Of a stretch of DNA of 64,000 nt, positions 18,440 through 28,581 are shown piece after piece. How positions within the stretch are numbered: the stretch's first letter is position 1; each line of letters starts with the position of its first letter. The position numbers and the translations under genes were made by a program. The notes under the pieces were generated by a model. It was not told the DNA's origin and did not search any database. It worked only from the letters and a program-made list of their open reading frames with translations. Source of the DNA: Candidatus Kapaibacterium sp. (GTDB lineage: Bacteria > Bacteroidota > Ignavibacteria > Kapaibacteriales > Kapaibacteriaceae). The stretch covers positions 25,457 to 89,456 of the forward strand of contig JALHPC010000007.1 in the NCBI GenBank assembly GCA_022842685.1, written 5' to 3'.

Positions 18440-21115
18440 ATGAAATCAACACTCACAGGTTTCCTACTTCTGCTGTGCTTGACCATTGGAGCGCTCGTTG
18501 AAGCCGACGCTCTGCATCGCAACTCCGATCGATTTGAGCGTAAGTGGGCGAGAACCTTCGACAAGGATGTTCCTGTTGTCTTTGCCGGCAATGGTTCGAA
18601 GTTCCTTCGCCTGACTGGACCCAGGATTGGAGTATTGTATGATGGGACTTCAGGTTTACTTCTTGACACCGTACGTTTTCCGAAGGACGTCACTCGAAAG
18701 AGCGTTGCCTTTATAGGAGACTCACTCATTAGTGTCTATAGCGATTTCCGACTTTCTGATGGAATTGTTATATGGTATTACGACTACGATGCTCATGAGT
18801 TTATCGCAAAAGTCACAACCCTAGATTTTCGTACTCTAGAGAAGATTGGCTATGCCACTCCGAGGATTTTTAGTCTACCAGGTGGTGGCCTTGGGATTAG
18901 CACTTTCACAGGTGCTTCAGTTCAAGGCGTTATTGCTTCTTATTATGAAACATTATTCCTGAATGCAGATGGCCAAATTTTGAGCGTTTTGGGTACAAAT
19001 GCGTTCTGGCTCACCTGGGTTCCCAGTAATTATCAGATTCTGATTGATGGAAACGACTGGCATTACAACAGGCGAGAAATTAGTTCCGAATCGAACAGCA
19101 TGATTGTTCTAGGGGGACTAACAGACGTCCTGCGTCGTTGGAGGACAAGAAGTGTCCATTACCAGGCTCCCATAGCGACAGGATCACCTGTGCACTTCAT
19201 CTCTCGCTTCGACAATGGCACATCCATCTTCAGTGACACATCACATTGGCCATTACGTCTCCCATCGCAGGATTCTATTCTCTCGTCATTGACATCGCAG
19301 TCCACGCTGCTGGCGTCGTCGAAAATCAGCGACACCACCGTGTTACTCAGAAGTGTTGCTTTCTTTGATACGGCTGGAGTAGTCCTTGATACGGTTGAGT
19401 CAACATCGCCGGGCTCGTTGCAGACCTGGTTACTTGGTGTTGACAAAGTTGGCTTTGTGTACAGTCCGTCGGCCAAGACGATGTATCGTTACGATATTCA
19501 CCTAGATGCCGACATTAGTGATCACTATTTACAGCAGGATCCTGATACGATGGCGCTGTATTCTGCGCTTCGTTCAACAGCCGTCGTGTTGACCAATGAT
19601 GGTGTAGATGCGTACCAGTTTACTATCGGAGGAATCACCTACCCTTTCGTGATGACCAATACGATAGTGACAAGCGCAGAGCGCATAGGAGTCTTTGTTG
19701 ATACGCTTCGTGCGTTCTCAGCACGCAGACCTGACCTGCGGATTACGACCGTTTTTCCACGGCGTTTTGTTATTGATATCACGGAGGCTGTTTCCTCTCG
19801 ACGAGTATCGTCTGATCCGGTTCTCTCAATTTCTGTTTCACCTACAGGCGATCGCTTGCTTCTATGCTCCGGCTCTCGACAGTCCGACTTTAGATGCAGC
19901 ATCGTAGATGCCGTAGCTACGGCGTCCGGCAAAATTATTCTGGATGAGTTGGATCTGCCGTTCGCCATTTATCCCGCACCGGGGGCGTTGTTGTCCAATC
20001 ACACGTATGCGACTATTCGCAGTCGCCCTGGTAGGGAATTGTCGGACCGTGGTAAGTTTGCTCTTGATACGTCTCATTTAGTTATCTCGAAGTTGCCTGA
20101 TGATGACTCTGAATCAATCATCCAGTTTACTCACGATGGTTGTGTCATCCGTATTAAACGAGACTACAGCGAGGATTATGTTTATCGCGCAGTTCCCCGT
20201 GCGCGCTTTCGTTCATACTGGGGAAAATTCGCGCGCCGATTCATGCTATGGACATATGACCGTGAAGATGCCCCTTCTTATTGTCATAACGGGCAAGGTG
20301 CGAGTTTCTTCGAGGCCGTTTATCAGTTTGACCCACTCAAACCTCTCACTTCCAGCGACATATCCATTACATTGCGAAGCGACAAGGCACAAGCAGAGGT
20401 CATTGATGCTCAGCCCACTCATGACGACAATATTCTCATTACAACGACTCTGGGTGTTAGTGCTATGCACCCTGCCACCAAGGATACGCTATTTCACATT
20501 CCTGTGCGCAACATCAGGGCGGCTGTTCAGCTCACTGACAGCGTGATTGTTACTTCCGCTGGAGCGATTTTTCGAACTGACACGGGATGGGCAACGGGGT
20601 GGAGGATCGGCTACCAAGACTTCTTACGGTTGTACCCCGTTTCGAGAAGTGCCGTTTTAGTGATTCGATCAAGTGCCGATTCCATCGGTACCGTGTTCGA
20701 TGTTCAGACAGGTGAGGTACTTCGCCACCTCGGCAAAGGGTATGGCGTGACCACTGCCGCTGACTTTGATCCTGTTCGTGGTCGGCTTTATCTTGGATCG
20801 GCCAACGGGATACTGGGAGTTTGGGATCTCTCAGAGTTTCTTGACTCAACCAGTACAAGCACTCAGTTAGACGACGCAACGCTGCTTCGCCCTAACGTGT
20901 CATTTGCGAACGGCACGATTTCGGTAGACAATCTCGAGACGAATGCCGTCATTGATGTTTACACGTATCATGGACAGCTTCTTTCTCGCAGCAGCGCAAC
21001 GCCATTTGACGTTCACAACATTACGCTATCCCCCGACTTCACCACTGGCGTCGTGTATGTAGTGGTTCGCACAGCCGAGGGTACTTCGGCTCATCCGATA
21101 GTAGTCTACCGATAG
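18440..21115 (+). CDS. Secreted beta-propeller-like protein with T9SS-like C-terminus, unknown function
   Basis: Start at MKSTLTGFLLLLCLTIGALVEA (internal to ORF 18356). Propeller-like strands (VFDVQTGEVLRHLGKGYGVTTAADFDPVRGRLYLGSANGILGVWDL). C-terminal VIDVYTYHGQLLSRS...GVVYVVVRTAEG. Confidence 0.8.
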   Translation: MKSTLTGFLLLLCLTIGALVEADALHRNSDRFERKWARTFDKDVPVVFAGNGSKFLRLTGPRIGVLYDGTSGLLLDTVRFPKDVTRKSVAFIGDSLISVYSDFRLSDGIVIWYYDYDAHEFIAKVTTLDFRTLEKIGYATPRIFSLPGGGLGISTFTGASVQGVIASYYETLFLNADGQILSVLGTNAFWLTWVPSNYQILIDGNDWHYNRREISSESNSMIVLGGLTDVLRRWRTRSVHYQAPIATGSPVHFISRFDNGTSIFSDTSHWPLRLPSQDSILSSLTSQSTLLASSKISDTTVLLRSVAFFDTAGVVLDTVESTSPGSLQTWLLGVDKVGFVYSPSAKTMYRYDIHLDADISDHYLQQDPDTMALYSALRSTAVVLTNDGVDAYQFTIGGITYPFVMTNTIVTSAERIGVFVDTLRAFSARRPDLRITTVFPRRFVIDITEAVSSRRVSSDPVLSISVSPTGDRLLLCSGSRQSDFRCSIVDAVATASGKIILDELDLPFAIYPAPGALLSNHTYATIRSRPGRELSDRGKFALDTSHLVISKLPDDDSESIIQFTHDGCVIRIKRDYSEDYVYRAVPRARFRSYWGKFARRFMLWTYDREDAPSYCHNGQGASFFEAVYQFDPLKPLTSSDISITLRSDKAQAEVIDAQPTHDDNILITTTLGVSAMHPATKDTLFHIPVRNIRAAVQLTDSVIVTSAGAIFRTDTGWATGWRIGYQDFLRLYPVSRSAVLVIRSSADSIGTVFDVQTGEVLRHLGKGYGVTTAADFDPVRGRLYLGSANGILGVWDLSEFLDSTSTSTQLDDATLLRPNVSFANGTISVDNLETNAVIDVYTYHGQLLSRSSATPFDVHNITLSPDFTTGVVYVVVRTAEGTSAHPIVVYR

Positions 21116-21154
21116 CCGACGTTCTTGACGTTGGTGCCAACAATGACATTCTGC

Positions 21155-22108
21155 TTAGGAACGCGGCTGCGACGCGGGGAGATCATATGTGCAATATGCG
21201 CAAAGCCCTTTGCACACTTCGGCGATGAACGTTGCTGCTAGGCGCGCTGTGCGTCCGTCGGTATCGAAGGCGGGATTGACTTCCACGATGTCGACGGCTG
21301 CAAGGTGGCCCGTAGCGATTGCCGCAGCGATGATTTGCGTCAGATCCCACGGCGTAAGGCCGTCTGATGCCGGAGCGCTAACGCCTGGTGCCCACGCACT
21401 GCTGACGGCGTCCACGTCGATCGACAGGTAGAGCGGCACGTTACCCACGTGCTGTAGCGCCTGTTGGAAGGCCGTTCGTGTTCCCGCAGTGCGCACGTCG
21501 TCGAGCATGGTAATGTGTGCGCCTTGGTGGTTCAGCCAGTCGAGATGCGGCTTACTAACGCTGATGTGTTGCAGGCCAAATTCGGCGAAGCGGCGGCCGT
21601 GCAAGTGGCCTTCGTCGATGGCTTGCCGGAACGGCGAGCCGGAGTGTGCCAGTGCCCCTTGCAGCAAAGGGCGTACATCGGCGTGGGCGTCGATGTTGAT
21701 GCAGGCCCACGTGCTGTGGACGTCGGACATGGCCCGCATGGTAGGGTAGGCAACGTCGTGGCCGCCACCAAGGGTTATGGGGAGCCAGCCGCGGCTTAGA
21801 ACGTCGCCAACCACAGCGCGCTGGGCTGCGTGGATTTCTTCGAGGGTGCGGCCCTCGCAGGGAACGTTGCCAAGATCGACAATGGCCAGTGCACCTGCGT
21901 TGATAGCATCGATGGTAGCACTCGTGGCTAGACGTCCGAAGGCCGTGCGAATAGCGTCGGGTGCAAGCGCAGCCCCGGGTCGGCCGCCGTTACGCTCCAC
22001 GCCGATGTGTTGGGGAACGCCGAGAATGGCTACCACGGTAGCGTCTGCAGATACGGTGCTGGCGTCCTGCCACACGTCCGCATATCGGATGTCGTCGGGT
22101 CGGGTCAT
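21155..22108 (-). CDS. Arginase/agmatinase/formimidoylglutamase family (ureohydrolase)
   Basis: GGGHDVAYPTMRAM, ACINIDAHADVRP, and SIDVDAVSSAWAPGVSAPASDGLT metal-binding motifs. Confidence 0.9.
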   Translation of the reverse strand: MTRPDDIRYADVWQDASTVSADATVVAILGVPQHIGVERNGGRPGAALAPDAIRTAFGRLATSATIDAINAGALAIVDLGNVPCEGRTLEEIHAAQRAVVGDVLSRGWLPITLGGGHDVAYPTMRAMSDVHSTWACINIDAHADVRPLLQGALAHSGSPFRQAIDEGHLHGRRFAEFGLQHISVSKPHLDWLNHQGAHITMLDDVRTAGTRTAFQQALQHVGNVPLYLSIDVDAVSSAWAPGVSAPASDGLTPWDLTQIIAAAIATGHLAAVDIVEVNPAFDTDGRTARLAATFIAEVCKGLCAYCTYDLPASQPRS

Positions 22109-22141
22109 AGCATAGGTGATGCAAGCTGGCGAGGTGGGTCG

Positions 22142-25100
22142 TTATCGCGCCACAACAATCGTTTGCGTTTGCACCAAGGCGCCCGCATCGACGCTCAGCA
22201 AATACGTTCCCGATGCAACGCTTTCATCGATAGGTAGGCGCAATACACCACCCTCGATAACACCATTATACAGCACTGCGACTACCCGCCCAACGGCATC
22301 AATCAACTGCACACGTATTGGCGACGAAGGGGCGTCGGTTGGCGTTATCACGACTTCTGCAGCACCACGCACAGGGTGCGGAATAACGTCGATGCCGATG
22401 TACGACGGCGTGGCCTGATGTATTACACTCGACACATCGCCGGCAGAGCCCAAAAGTCGCACAGCCTTGCTGGACGTGCGCATGTCGTTGCTTTCCACAA
22501 TCAACGTTCCGGTGTTCTTGCCAGCGTCGGCACGCGTATATGCCACGTGCACTACCAGCGAGTCGTCCTGCGCCAAATCTAGCCCGCCCGTCGGTATCGC
22601 AGGTTCGGTGCGCACAAGCGTAAACACATTGCGTAGCGATGAAACACGTGCCGATGTTACGCGCAGGCCGGCTTCGTCTTCGGGTCGTATCACCACGCGG
22701 CCCCGTAGGGTGTCGCCAGGCTTTACATTGCCAAGGTCCAACGTGTCAACGTTCGTCACAATGGTTGGCAACGCCGCCACGCGGAACTGCATCCACGCCG
22801 TGGTGCCAAAGTCTGCGTTAAATCGCTTGAGCGACACGTCGCGGCTGCGAAACTCGAGCGATCCCGATCCGAGCTGCTGGCGTACAAACCACAAGTCCAA
22901 GCCATAACCAGAAGGATTCACAAGTTGAAACTCATAACAGCCGGGCTCTAACCGATAGGTTTGCTCGTACAAACGCTCGCTCTCAAGGTTGCGTCCAGAG
23001 GCAATTTCGGCGCCCCCTATCTTGCGGAGATACCAGGCAAACCCTTGTTGCTGGGCTTGTTTGTTTGTGCGGAGGTTAAGCGTGAAGTCTTTATAAAATG
23101 TTGGCGGCATTTCGAATACCGACGTCATAGCGTCGTTCTGCGCATACTCGTCTTCGACCCCATTTGGTGCCGATACGGTCACGCGGAAGGTCCTGCTACC
23201 CTCGGTAAATCCCCAATCCAGTTGCGGTAGTGATACCGTGTCGGACTCCATAAACGCCAGCGATCCCGTCCATGCAAACGTGCCACTTACTCCATCATCC
23301 ACACCGTACGTAATAGTGCACCGTGTAAGCGTTTGACTTCCCGTATTGCGAATTATCACAACGGGGTCTCCACAAATGGGATTTAATCGCGAATAAAACT
23401 CCCACCTGCTTGGTGAAATAATATCAGCCACGGCAACATCGTTTCTAAAACTTGTTGGTCCATATCCCAGCATTTGCATGGTCACGTCCCATACACCCTG
23501 CGATGCATTCCATTGATCGCTCTCCACCCCATAGTCAAGGGTCACCGTTCGTGCGCCCTGCGGCAGTAACGATGTGAATTCCCAATCGAACACGTTTACT
23601 GGAGCACCCGGACACCAGCCAGCACGGTCGAGCTGCCATGTTCCGCCTTGCGGATAAACGGGGTTGTTGCCGCATTCATCCCACAGAAGCCACTCAAACG
23701 ACTTCTGACCATTGACGCTCACGTGGTGAAGTCGCTGACAGAATTCTGCACAGTTGCTGGGTTCACCAAAGCGATGTCCAGTGGTACGCGTCCGTACACG
23801 CCACTGCTCGGTACCATTCGCCAATGTCACTTGTGTTGGCGTAAGTAGCGTGCCTGCTGCAATCTGTGCGTATGAGCCGTCGCGCTGACTGTAAATCTGC
23901 TTGATTTGGCGTACAGGACGTGGTGGGGTTCCCGTGATGAAGCGGAAGGTGACGTCGATGAGCTCCTGCTGGTTGCCGGCCGATAGCGTTACGTTATTGC
24001 GTAGCAGCGGCGCATAGTCGGTAACGTCATAGATCCACTTAAAGCCGTTGGGTCCAAGGTCGAGCCCGATGCCGTATGGAGTAATAAAGCGTCCGATCTC
24101 GAATTCGACAACCGGGTCGAACCACTCTCGCACCAGACGTCGTAGCGTTGTTGTTGGCTCAACTCGAATCGAATCGCGCTGGAGGTCGGTTTCGTCGAGA
24201 ATAGGCATCCACCCAGCGGCAAACACCGTTAGCGTATCTGTAGCAACACCCGGATGGTCGGGGGCGTCGTGGCGGTAGATTCGTGGTTCGACGGGGCGGT
24301 TAAAGCGGATAAGAGAAACGCGCCGTGGCGTTTCGTCAACATCCACATGGCCTTGCGTAGCTGTGCCGCGGGAACTGCCTGGTTCGAGTGCGATAGCTGG
24401 ACGCCCACCAGCGTTTTGCGTCAGATGTCCCAGCAAATTCATACGCAACTGCCTGCGCTGCGGCATGCCCATCAGCGTGCCATTGTTACCACGCGCGGCG
24501 GCATCGCGTGCTATCGCAGGATTGTTGTCGGTTTCGGCACTGTACAATGCCAGCAAATTGTTGAAGTTCGGATGTGCATCGCCTACGCGGCGGTGCATGG
24601 TAGAGCGAATGGTGGCTTGGTCGAGGGCGGCATTGTATACCTGAATTTCATCGAGGAGTCCTTCGTACGACCCGGCGCCACCGGCGCCGATAATAAACCG
24701 TGCAATGCCATCCATGGCGCGGCGCATACCGCTGCCCTCGTGAAACACTTCGCCATTCAGGTAAATGCGCATTTGCCCCGTTGTGGCATTCTTCACAAAG
24801 GCCCAGTGATTCCAACGGCCTCGCGTAGCGTCGGCAGGTGCAGCCAGTTCAATACGGTCGAAGTTGCCATTGTCGGCATCACGGCCCGCATCCCAGTACA
24901 CGTTGTTGTTGTCCCATGGCAAGTGCACGTTCATCACACGGCGGCCACGGTTATCGTATGCTTCAAACACACTGTGAACTCGCGGCAGCTTTGCAGGATC
25001 GCCCCACGCCCAAAAGGCCACCGTAACCTCGTTGCGAATACTGTTGCCAACATCGGCTGGCAGCTCGATGAAGTCGCCCTGCGTAAACGCATAGGCCCAC

Positions 25101-25918
25101 CGTGAGTCGTCGGCCATGACGCCGGCAACGGCCGCCGTACTAGCGCCGATCGTAATAGGCGCCGAAGCACCAGTGCAGGCAATGTCTACCACGACGTCGC
25201 TCGTACCGTCCCACGTAAACGTCTTCGAAAAGCTCAGCAGGTTGTCGTTCTCTGTTAGTGTTATGGGGCGTCGAATCACCTCGGTACCCTCGGCTGTGCG
25301 CAGCGGCGGGGTAATCGTAGCGTTGCTCATGTTTGACATTACCACAGAGAGCAGTTCGATGCTGCCGGCGCTGCGCGCGGTAAGGCGCATGGCGGCAATG
25401 GGTCCGGCCTCGAGGCCAGCATCAAGAAGTTCTTGCGCACGCCATACCCAGCGGCCACGGTTGCCGGTGGGGGTAAGTAGTCCAGATAGGTTGGTGGTGG
25501 CCGTGCCTATCGCCACGACGTTGGCCGGTGCCCCTTGTCGCTGAAACAGCTCGGTGCGGAAACGACGTTTGGAGGCGGGGGCAACGGTGGTGTAGGCAAA
25601 AGAGTCGGGAGTGGCATTGCGAACGCGGAAGTTGACCTGCTCGCGGCGCGTGGAGTCGAACTGACCGGTAGAGTCGGTGATGAAGTTGTAGGTAAGGTAG
25701 TCCCATTCGCCACAATCAAATCGATCCTGCGTGGTACGAGGGTCGCACTTGAGTGTGTATTCCATGATGACCTTTTCGTACGACTGCGGCGGCGGAAACA
25801 GCCATGTGCCGCTTCGCTTTGTGATGTCGTCGAACGTAAGCGTGCGCACAGTGATGGTGTCGGCCGCGTGGACAGCGGCGCTGCTAATCACTAGAAGAAC
25901 GAGGAGCAAAGAACGCAT
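22142..25918 (-). CDS. Large secreted protein with PNGase F-like N-terminal region, LamG-type domain and T9SS-like C-terminus
   Basis: Signal peptide MRSLLLVLLVISSAAVHAAD, DCGEWDYLTYNF motif, LamG-like VTVAFWAWGD..WNHWAFVKNATTGQMRIYLNGE..GLLDEIQVYNAALDQATI, and C-terminal IGIDVIPHPVRGAAEVVIT..SGTYLLSVDAG. Confidence 0.8.
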   Translation of the reverse strand: MRSLLLVLLVISSAAVHAADTITVRTLTFDDITKRSGTWLFPPPQSYEKVIMEYTLKCDPRTTQDRFDCGEWDYLTYNFITDSTGQFDSTRREQVNFRVRNATPDSFAYTTVAPASKRRFRTELFQRQGAPANVVAIGTATTNLSGLLTPTGNRGRWVWRAQELLDAGLEAGPIAAMRLTARSAGSIELLSVVMSNMSNATITPPLRTAEGTEVIRRPITLTENDNLLSFSKTFTWDGTSDVVVDIACTGASAPITIGASTAAVAGVMADDSRWAYAFTQGDFIELPADVGNSIRNEVTVAFWAWGDPAKLPRVHSVFEAYDNRGRRVMNVHLPWDNNNVYWDAGRDADNGNFDRIELAAPADATRGRWNHWAFVKNATTGQMRIYLNGEVFHEGSGMRRAMDGIARFIIGAGGAGSYEGLLDEIQVYNAALDQATIRSTMHRRVGDAHPNFNNLLALYSAETDNNPAIARDAAARGNNGTLMGMPQRRQLRMNLLGHLTQNAGGRPAIALEPGSSRGTATQGHVDVDETPRRVSLIRFNRPVEPRIYRHDAPDHPGVATDTLTVFAAGWMPILDETDLQRDSIRVEPTTTLRRLVREWFDPVVEFEIGRFITPYGIGLDLGPNGFKWIYDVTDYAPLLRNNVTLSAGNQQELIDVTFRFITGTPPRPVRQIKQIYSQRDGSYAQIAAGTLLTPTQVTLANGTEQWRVRTRTTGHRFGEPSNCAEFCQRLHHVSVNGQKSFEWLLWDECGNNPVYPQGGTWQLDRAGWCPGAPVNVFDWEFTSLLPQGARTVTLDYGVESDQWNASQGVWDVTMQMLGYGPTSFRNDVAVADIISPSRWEFYSRLNPICGDPVVIIRNTGSQTLTRCTITYGVDDGVSGTFAWTGSLAFMESDTVSLPQLDWGFTEGSRTFRVTVSAPNGVEDEYAQNDAMTSVFEMPPTFYKDFTLNLRTNKQAQQQGFAWYLRKIGGAEIASGRNLESERLYEQTYRLEPGCYEFQLVNPSGYGLDLWFVRQQLGSGSLEFRSRDVSLKRFNADFGTTAWMQFRVAALPTIVTNVDTLDLGNVKPGDTLRGRVVIRPEDEAGLRVTSARVSSLRNVFTLVRTEPAIPTGGLDLAQDDSLVVHVAYTRADAGKNTGTLIVESNDMRTSSKAVRLLGSAGDVSSVIHQATPSYIGIDVIPHPVRGAAEVVITPTDAPSSPIRVQLIDAVGRVVAVLYNGVIEGGVLRLPIDESVASGTYLLSVDAGALVQTQTIVVAR

Positions 25919-25939
25919 GGGGAACCTCCGAGAGAGCTG

Positions 25940-26704
25940 TTAGTGGCGGGCTACGCCGCCGTCGACGTTGATGGTTTGTCCAGTGATAATGCCCGAAGCG
26001 GGCAGGGCTAAGAAGGCCACGACATTGGCGATGTCTTCGGGTTCGTCGGAGCGGTGCACGGCCTGCTGGGGCAGGATGTGTTCGAGGATAGACGACATAG
26101 CCGTGGTGTTCTGCGGCCGATGTGTGGCGGTAAGACCAACGGTAATGGTATTGATGGTAATGCCATAGCGGCCGATTTCGCTGGCAAGAGAGCGGGTAAG
26201 GCCTATGACGCCCATCTTGGCCGTAACGTAGTGGGCAAGATAGGGAGTGCCAAGCCAGACGGTGTCGCTCGAAAACGTGATGATACGGCCAAAGCCGGCG
26301 CGCTTCATCACGGGGATGGTGGCTTTCAAGACATGAAACAGCGTATCGAGTGTTAGGTGCATGGTACGCTGCCACTCGTCGAAATTCAACAGATCGAAGG
26401 GTTCTTCGCTGTAGTGTCCAACATTGTGCACGAGGATGTCGATACCTCCGAAGCGCTCCACGGCAGCATCGACCATGGCTTGTACGTCGGCGGGACTTGT
26501 GCAGTCAACCGTCAAGGCCAGCACGTCGGCACCCGCCGCTTGTACCATGGCAGTGGTGTCGGACAAGTCGGCGATATCGGCTATTACCAGTCGGGCGCCC
26601 TCTTCGGCAAGGCGTTCGCACAGAGCACGGCCATTGCCATAGGCGGCACCGGTAACAACGGCAACGCGATCCTTGAGGCCTCGCTCGTAGCGGTTTATTT
26701 GCAT
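25940..26704 (-). CDS. SDR-family oxidoreductase
   Basis: VAVVTGAAYGNGRALCERLAEEGARLVIADI, LVHNVGHYS, and YxxxK region YLAHYVTAKMGVIGLTRSLASE. Confidence 0.93.
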   Translation of the reverse strand: MQINRYERGLKDRVAVVTGAAYGNGRALCERLAEEGARLVIADIADLSDTTAMVQAAGADVLALTVDCTSPADVQAMVDAAVERFGGIDILVHNVGHYSEEPFDLLNFDEWQRTMHLTLDTLFHVLKATIPVMKRAGFGRIITFSSDTVWLGTPYLAHYVTAKMGVIGLTRSLASEIGRYGITINTITVGLTATHRPQNTTAMSSILEHILPQQAVHRSDEPEDIANVVAFLALPASGIITGQTINVDGGVARH

Positions 26705-26707
26705 GAC

Positions 26708-27901
26708 TTACGAGATAAGTCCAAGCTCGCGACCCACCTCGGCAAAAATGCTCAAGATTTTGTCGAGATGCTCGCGGCGGTGGGTGGCCATGTAGCTGGT
26801 GCGAAGCATCGATAGCGTTGGGGGCACGCCAGGGGGAACAAAGGCATTCACGAAGACGCCTTTATCGTAAAGCTGGCGCCACATGAAGAGGGTTTTTTCG
26901 ACATCGCCAAGCACGACAGGCACAATACCTGTGCGGGAATCGATGACTTCGAATCCAAGCCCTGCCAAGCCCGACCGCATGTAGTCGGCATTGGCAATCA
27001 ACTGGTCGATGAGTTCCGGCTGGCGTTCTACGATGTCTAACGCAGCCAGTGCGGCAGCCACCGAAGCAGGCGTAGGCGACGCGCTAAATATCAGGGCAGG
27101 ACTATGGTGCTTCAGGTAGTTGATAACGCGCTCGGGTCCGGCAACAAAGCCACCCAGCGAGGCAAACGTCTTCGAGAACGTGCCCATCGTCATATCGGTG
27201 CGGTGCACCAGGCCGAAGTGGCTGGCGGTGCCACGTCCACCCACGCCTACCACGCCCGTGGCGTGGGCGTCGTCCACCAAGATGCGCGCGCCGTAGCGCT
27301 CGGCAACGTCGACCATGCGGGGCAGGTCGACGAGTTCGCCGCTAACGCTAAACACGCCATCGGTGACGATGAACTTGCCAGCTCCCTCGGGGATGCGCTG
27401 GATGACGCGTTCCAAGTCGTCCATGTCGTTATGCTTGTATCGCACAAACTCGGCAAAGCCCCCCTTGGCCAGCATACATCCGCTGATGATGCAGGCGTGG
27501 TTTTCTTTGTCGGAGATAACGTAATCGCCCTTTCCAACCAAGCCACTGATAACGCCTAGGGCAGTCTGATAGCCGGTGCTAAAGAGCAACACGCTTTCGT
27601 AGCCAAGATAGGCCGCAAGGCGCGTTTCTAGCTCGTTGTGCAGGTCGATGGTACCCGTAAGGTAGCGCGAGCCCGAGCAGCCAGTGCCGTAGCGGTTCAC
27701 GGCGTCGATGGCGGCCTGCTTAACGTCGGGGTGCGACGTCAAACCAAGGTAGTTGTTCGAGCCAGCCATGATAACGCGACGGCCTTCGAGCATAACTTCA
27801 GGGCCCTCGTTTTCTTGAACGGGGCGGAAGTAGGGATAGAGGCCAAGGGCCTTGACTTCGTCGGCCCGAGTGAATTCATAACATTTTTGGAACAGGTCCA
27901 C
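26708..27901 (-). CDS. Alpha-oxoamine synthase family, most like bacteroidete serine palmitoyltransferase
   Basis: [59 protein letters not shown] region [36 protein letters not shown]. Confidence 0.88.
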   Translation of the reverse strand: MDLFQKCYEFTRADEVKALGLYPYFRPVQENEGPEVMLEGRRVIMAGSNNYLGLTSHPDVKQAAIDAVNRYGTGCSGSRYLTGTIDLHNELETRLAAYLGYESVLLFSTGYQTALGVISGLVGKGDYVISDKENHACIISGCMLAKGGFAEFVRYKHNDMDDLERVIQRIPEGAGKFIVTDGVFSVSGELVDLPRMVDVAERYGARILVDDAHATGVVGVGGRGTASHFGLVHRTDMTMGTFSKTFASLGGFVAGPERVINYLKHHSPALIFSASPTPASVAAALAALDIVERQPELIDQLIANADYMRSGLAGLGFEVIDSRTGIVPVVLGDVEKTLFMWRQLYDKGVFVNAFVPPGVPPTLSMLRTSYMATHRREHLDKILSIFAEVGRELGLIS

Positions 27902-27966
27902 GCAACGTCTCCGATAGATGTGCTACTGTGCTGCTGGTGCAGACATGATGATGGTAATGGGGCGCC

Positions 27967-28467
27967 TTAGCGCATGTTTTCAATTTGGATGGGGAAGCCC
28001 AGGGGTTCGGCCTTCACGCGTGCAATGCAGGCCTGCAAGTCGTCCTTACTCTTGCCTGTAATGCGCACCTTTTCGTCCTGCACCTGTGCCGTTACCTTTA
28101 GCTTGGCGTCTTTTACGAGCGTAGTAATCTTCTTGGCCTCCTCGCGGGAGAGTCCGGCCTTGAGGTTGATCGTCATTCGCACGCTACGGCCGCCCATTTG
28201 CTCGGGCTTGGATTCGTCGAGGGCTTCGACGCTAATGCCACGTTTGATCATCTTTTGGACGATGATGTCACGGATGGCTGTCACGAAGTGCTCGCCATCA
28301 GCGCGGATGGTGATGAGCCGCTTGGTGCGATCGAACGTGACCTCTTGATTGCTACCGCGCAGGTCGTACCGGTGCTCGGCCTCCTTGATGGCCTGGTTGA
28401 CGGCGTTGTCGGCTTCTTGCATGTCGACTTCGCTCACAAAGTCGAACGAATAGGTTGTACTTGCCAT
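27967..28467 (-). CDS. yajQ: YajQ-family protein
   Basis: STYSFDFVSEVDMQEADNAVNQAIKEAEHRYDLRGSNQEVTFDRTKRLITIRAD. Confidence 0.94.
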   Translation of the reverse strand: MASTTYSFDFVSEVDMQEADNAVNQAIKEAEHRYDLRGSNQEVTFDRTKRLITIRADGEHFVTAIRDIIVQKMIKRGISVEALDESKPEQMGGRSVRMTINLKAGLSREEAKKITTLVKDAKLKVTAQVQDEKVRITGKSKDDLQACIARVKAEPLGFPIQIENMR

Positions 28468-28581
28468 TGATGGTTTCCTCGGCTACGAATCTACGGTTTC
28501 GGCGTCGAGTATTCGAGGTCGGCCATACTTGGCACGCGAATTGGGTACGGTGACGTCCCTGATTGCACAGATGCACAGACT

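Noticed and set aside
21119-21160. Possible terminator around GTTGGTGCCAAC
   Set aside because: Stem is only 5 bp with a 2-nt loop and there is no U-tract; too weak to claim.
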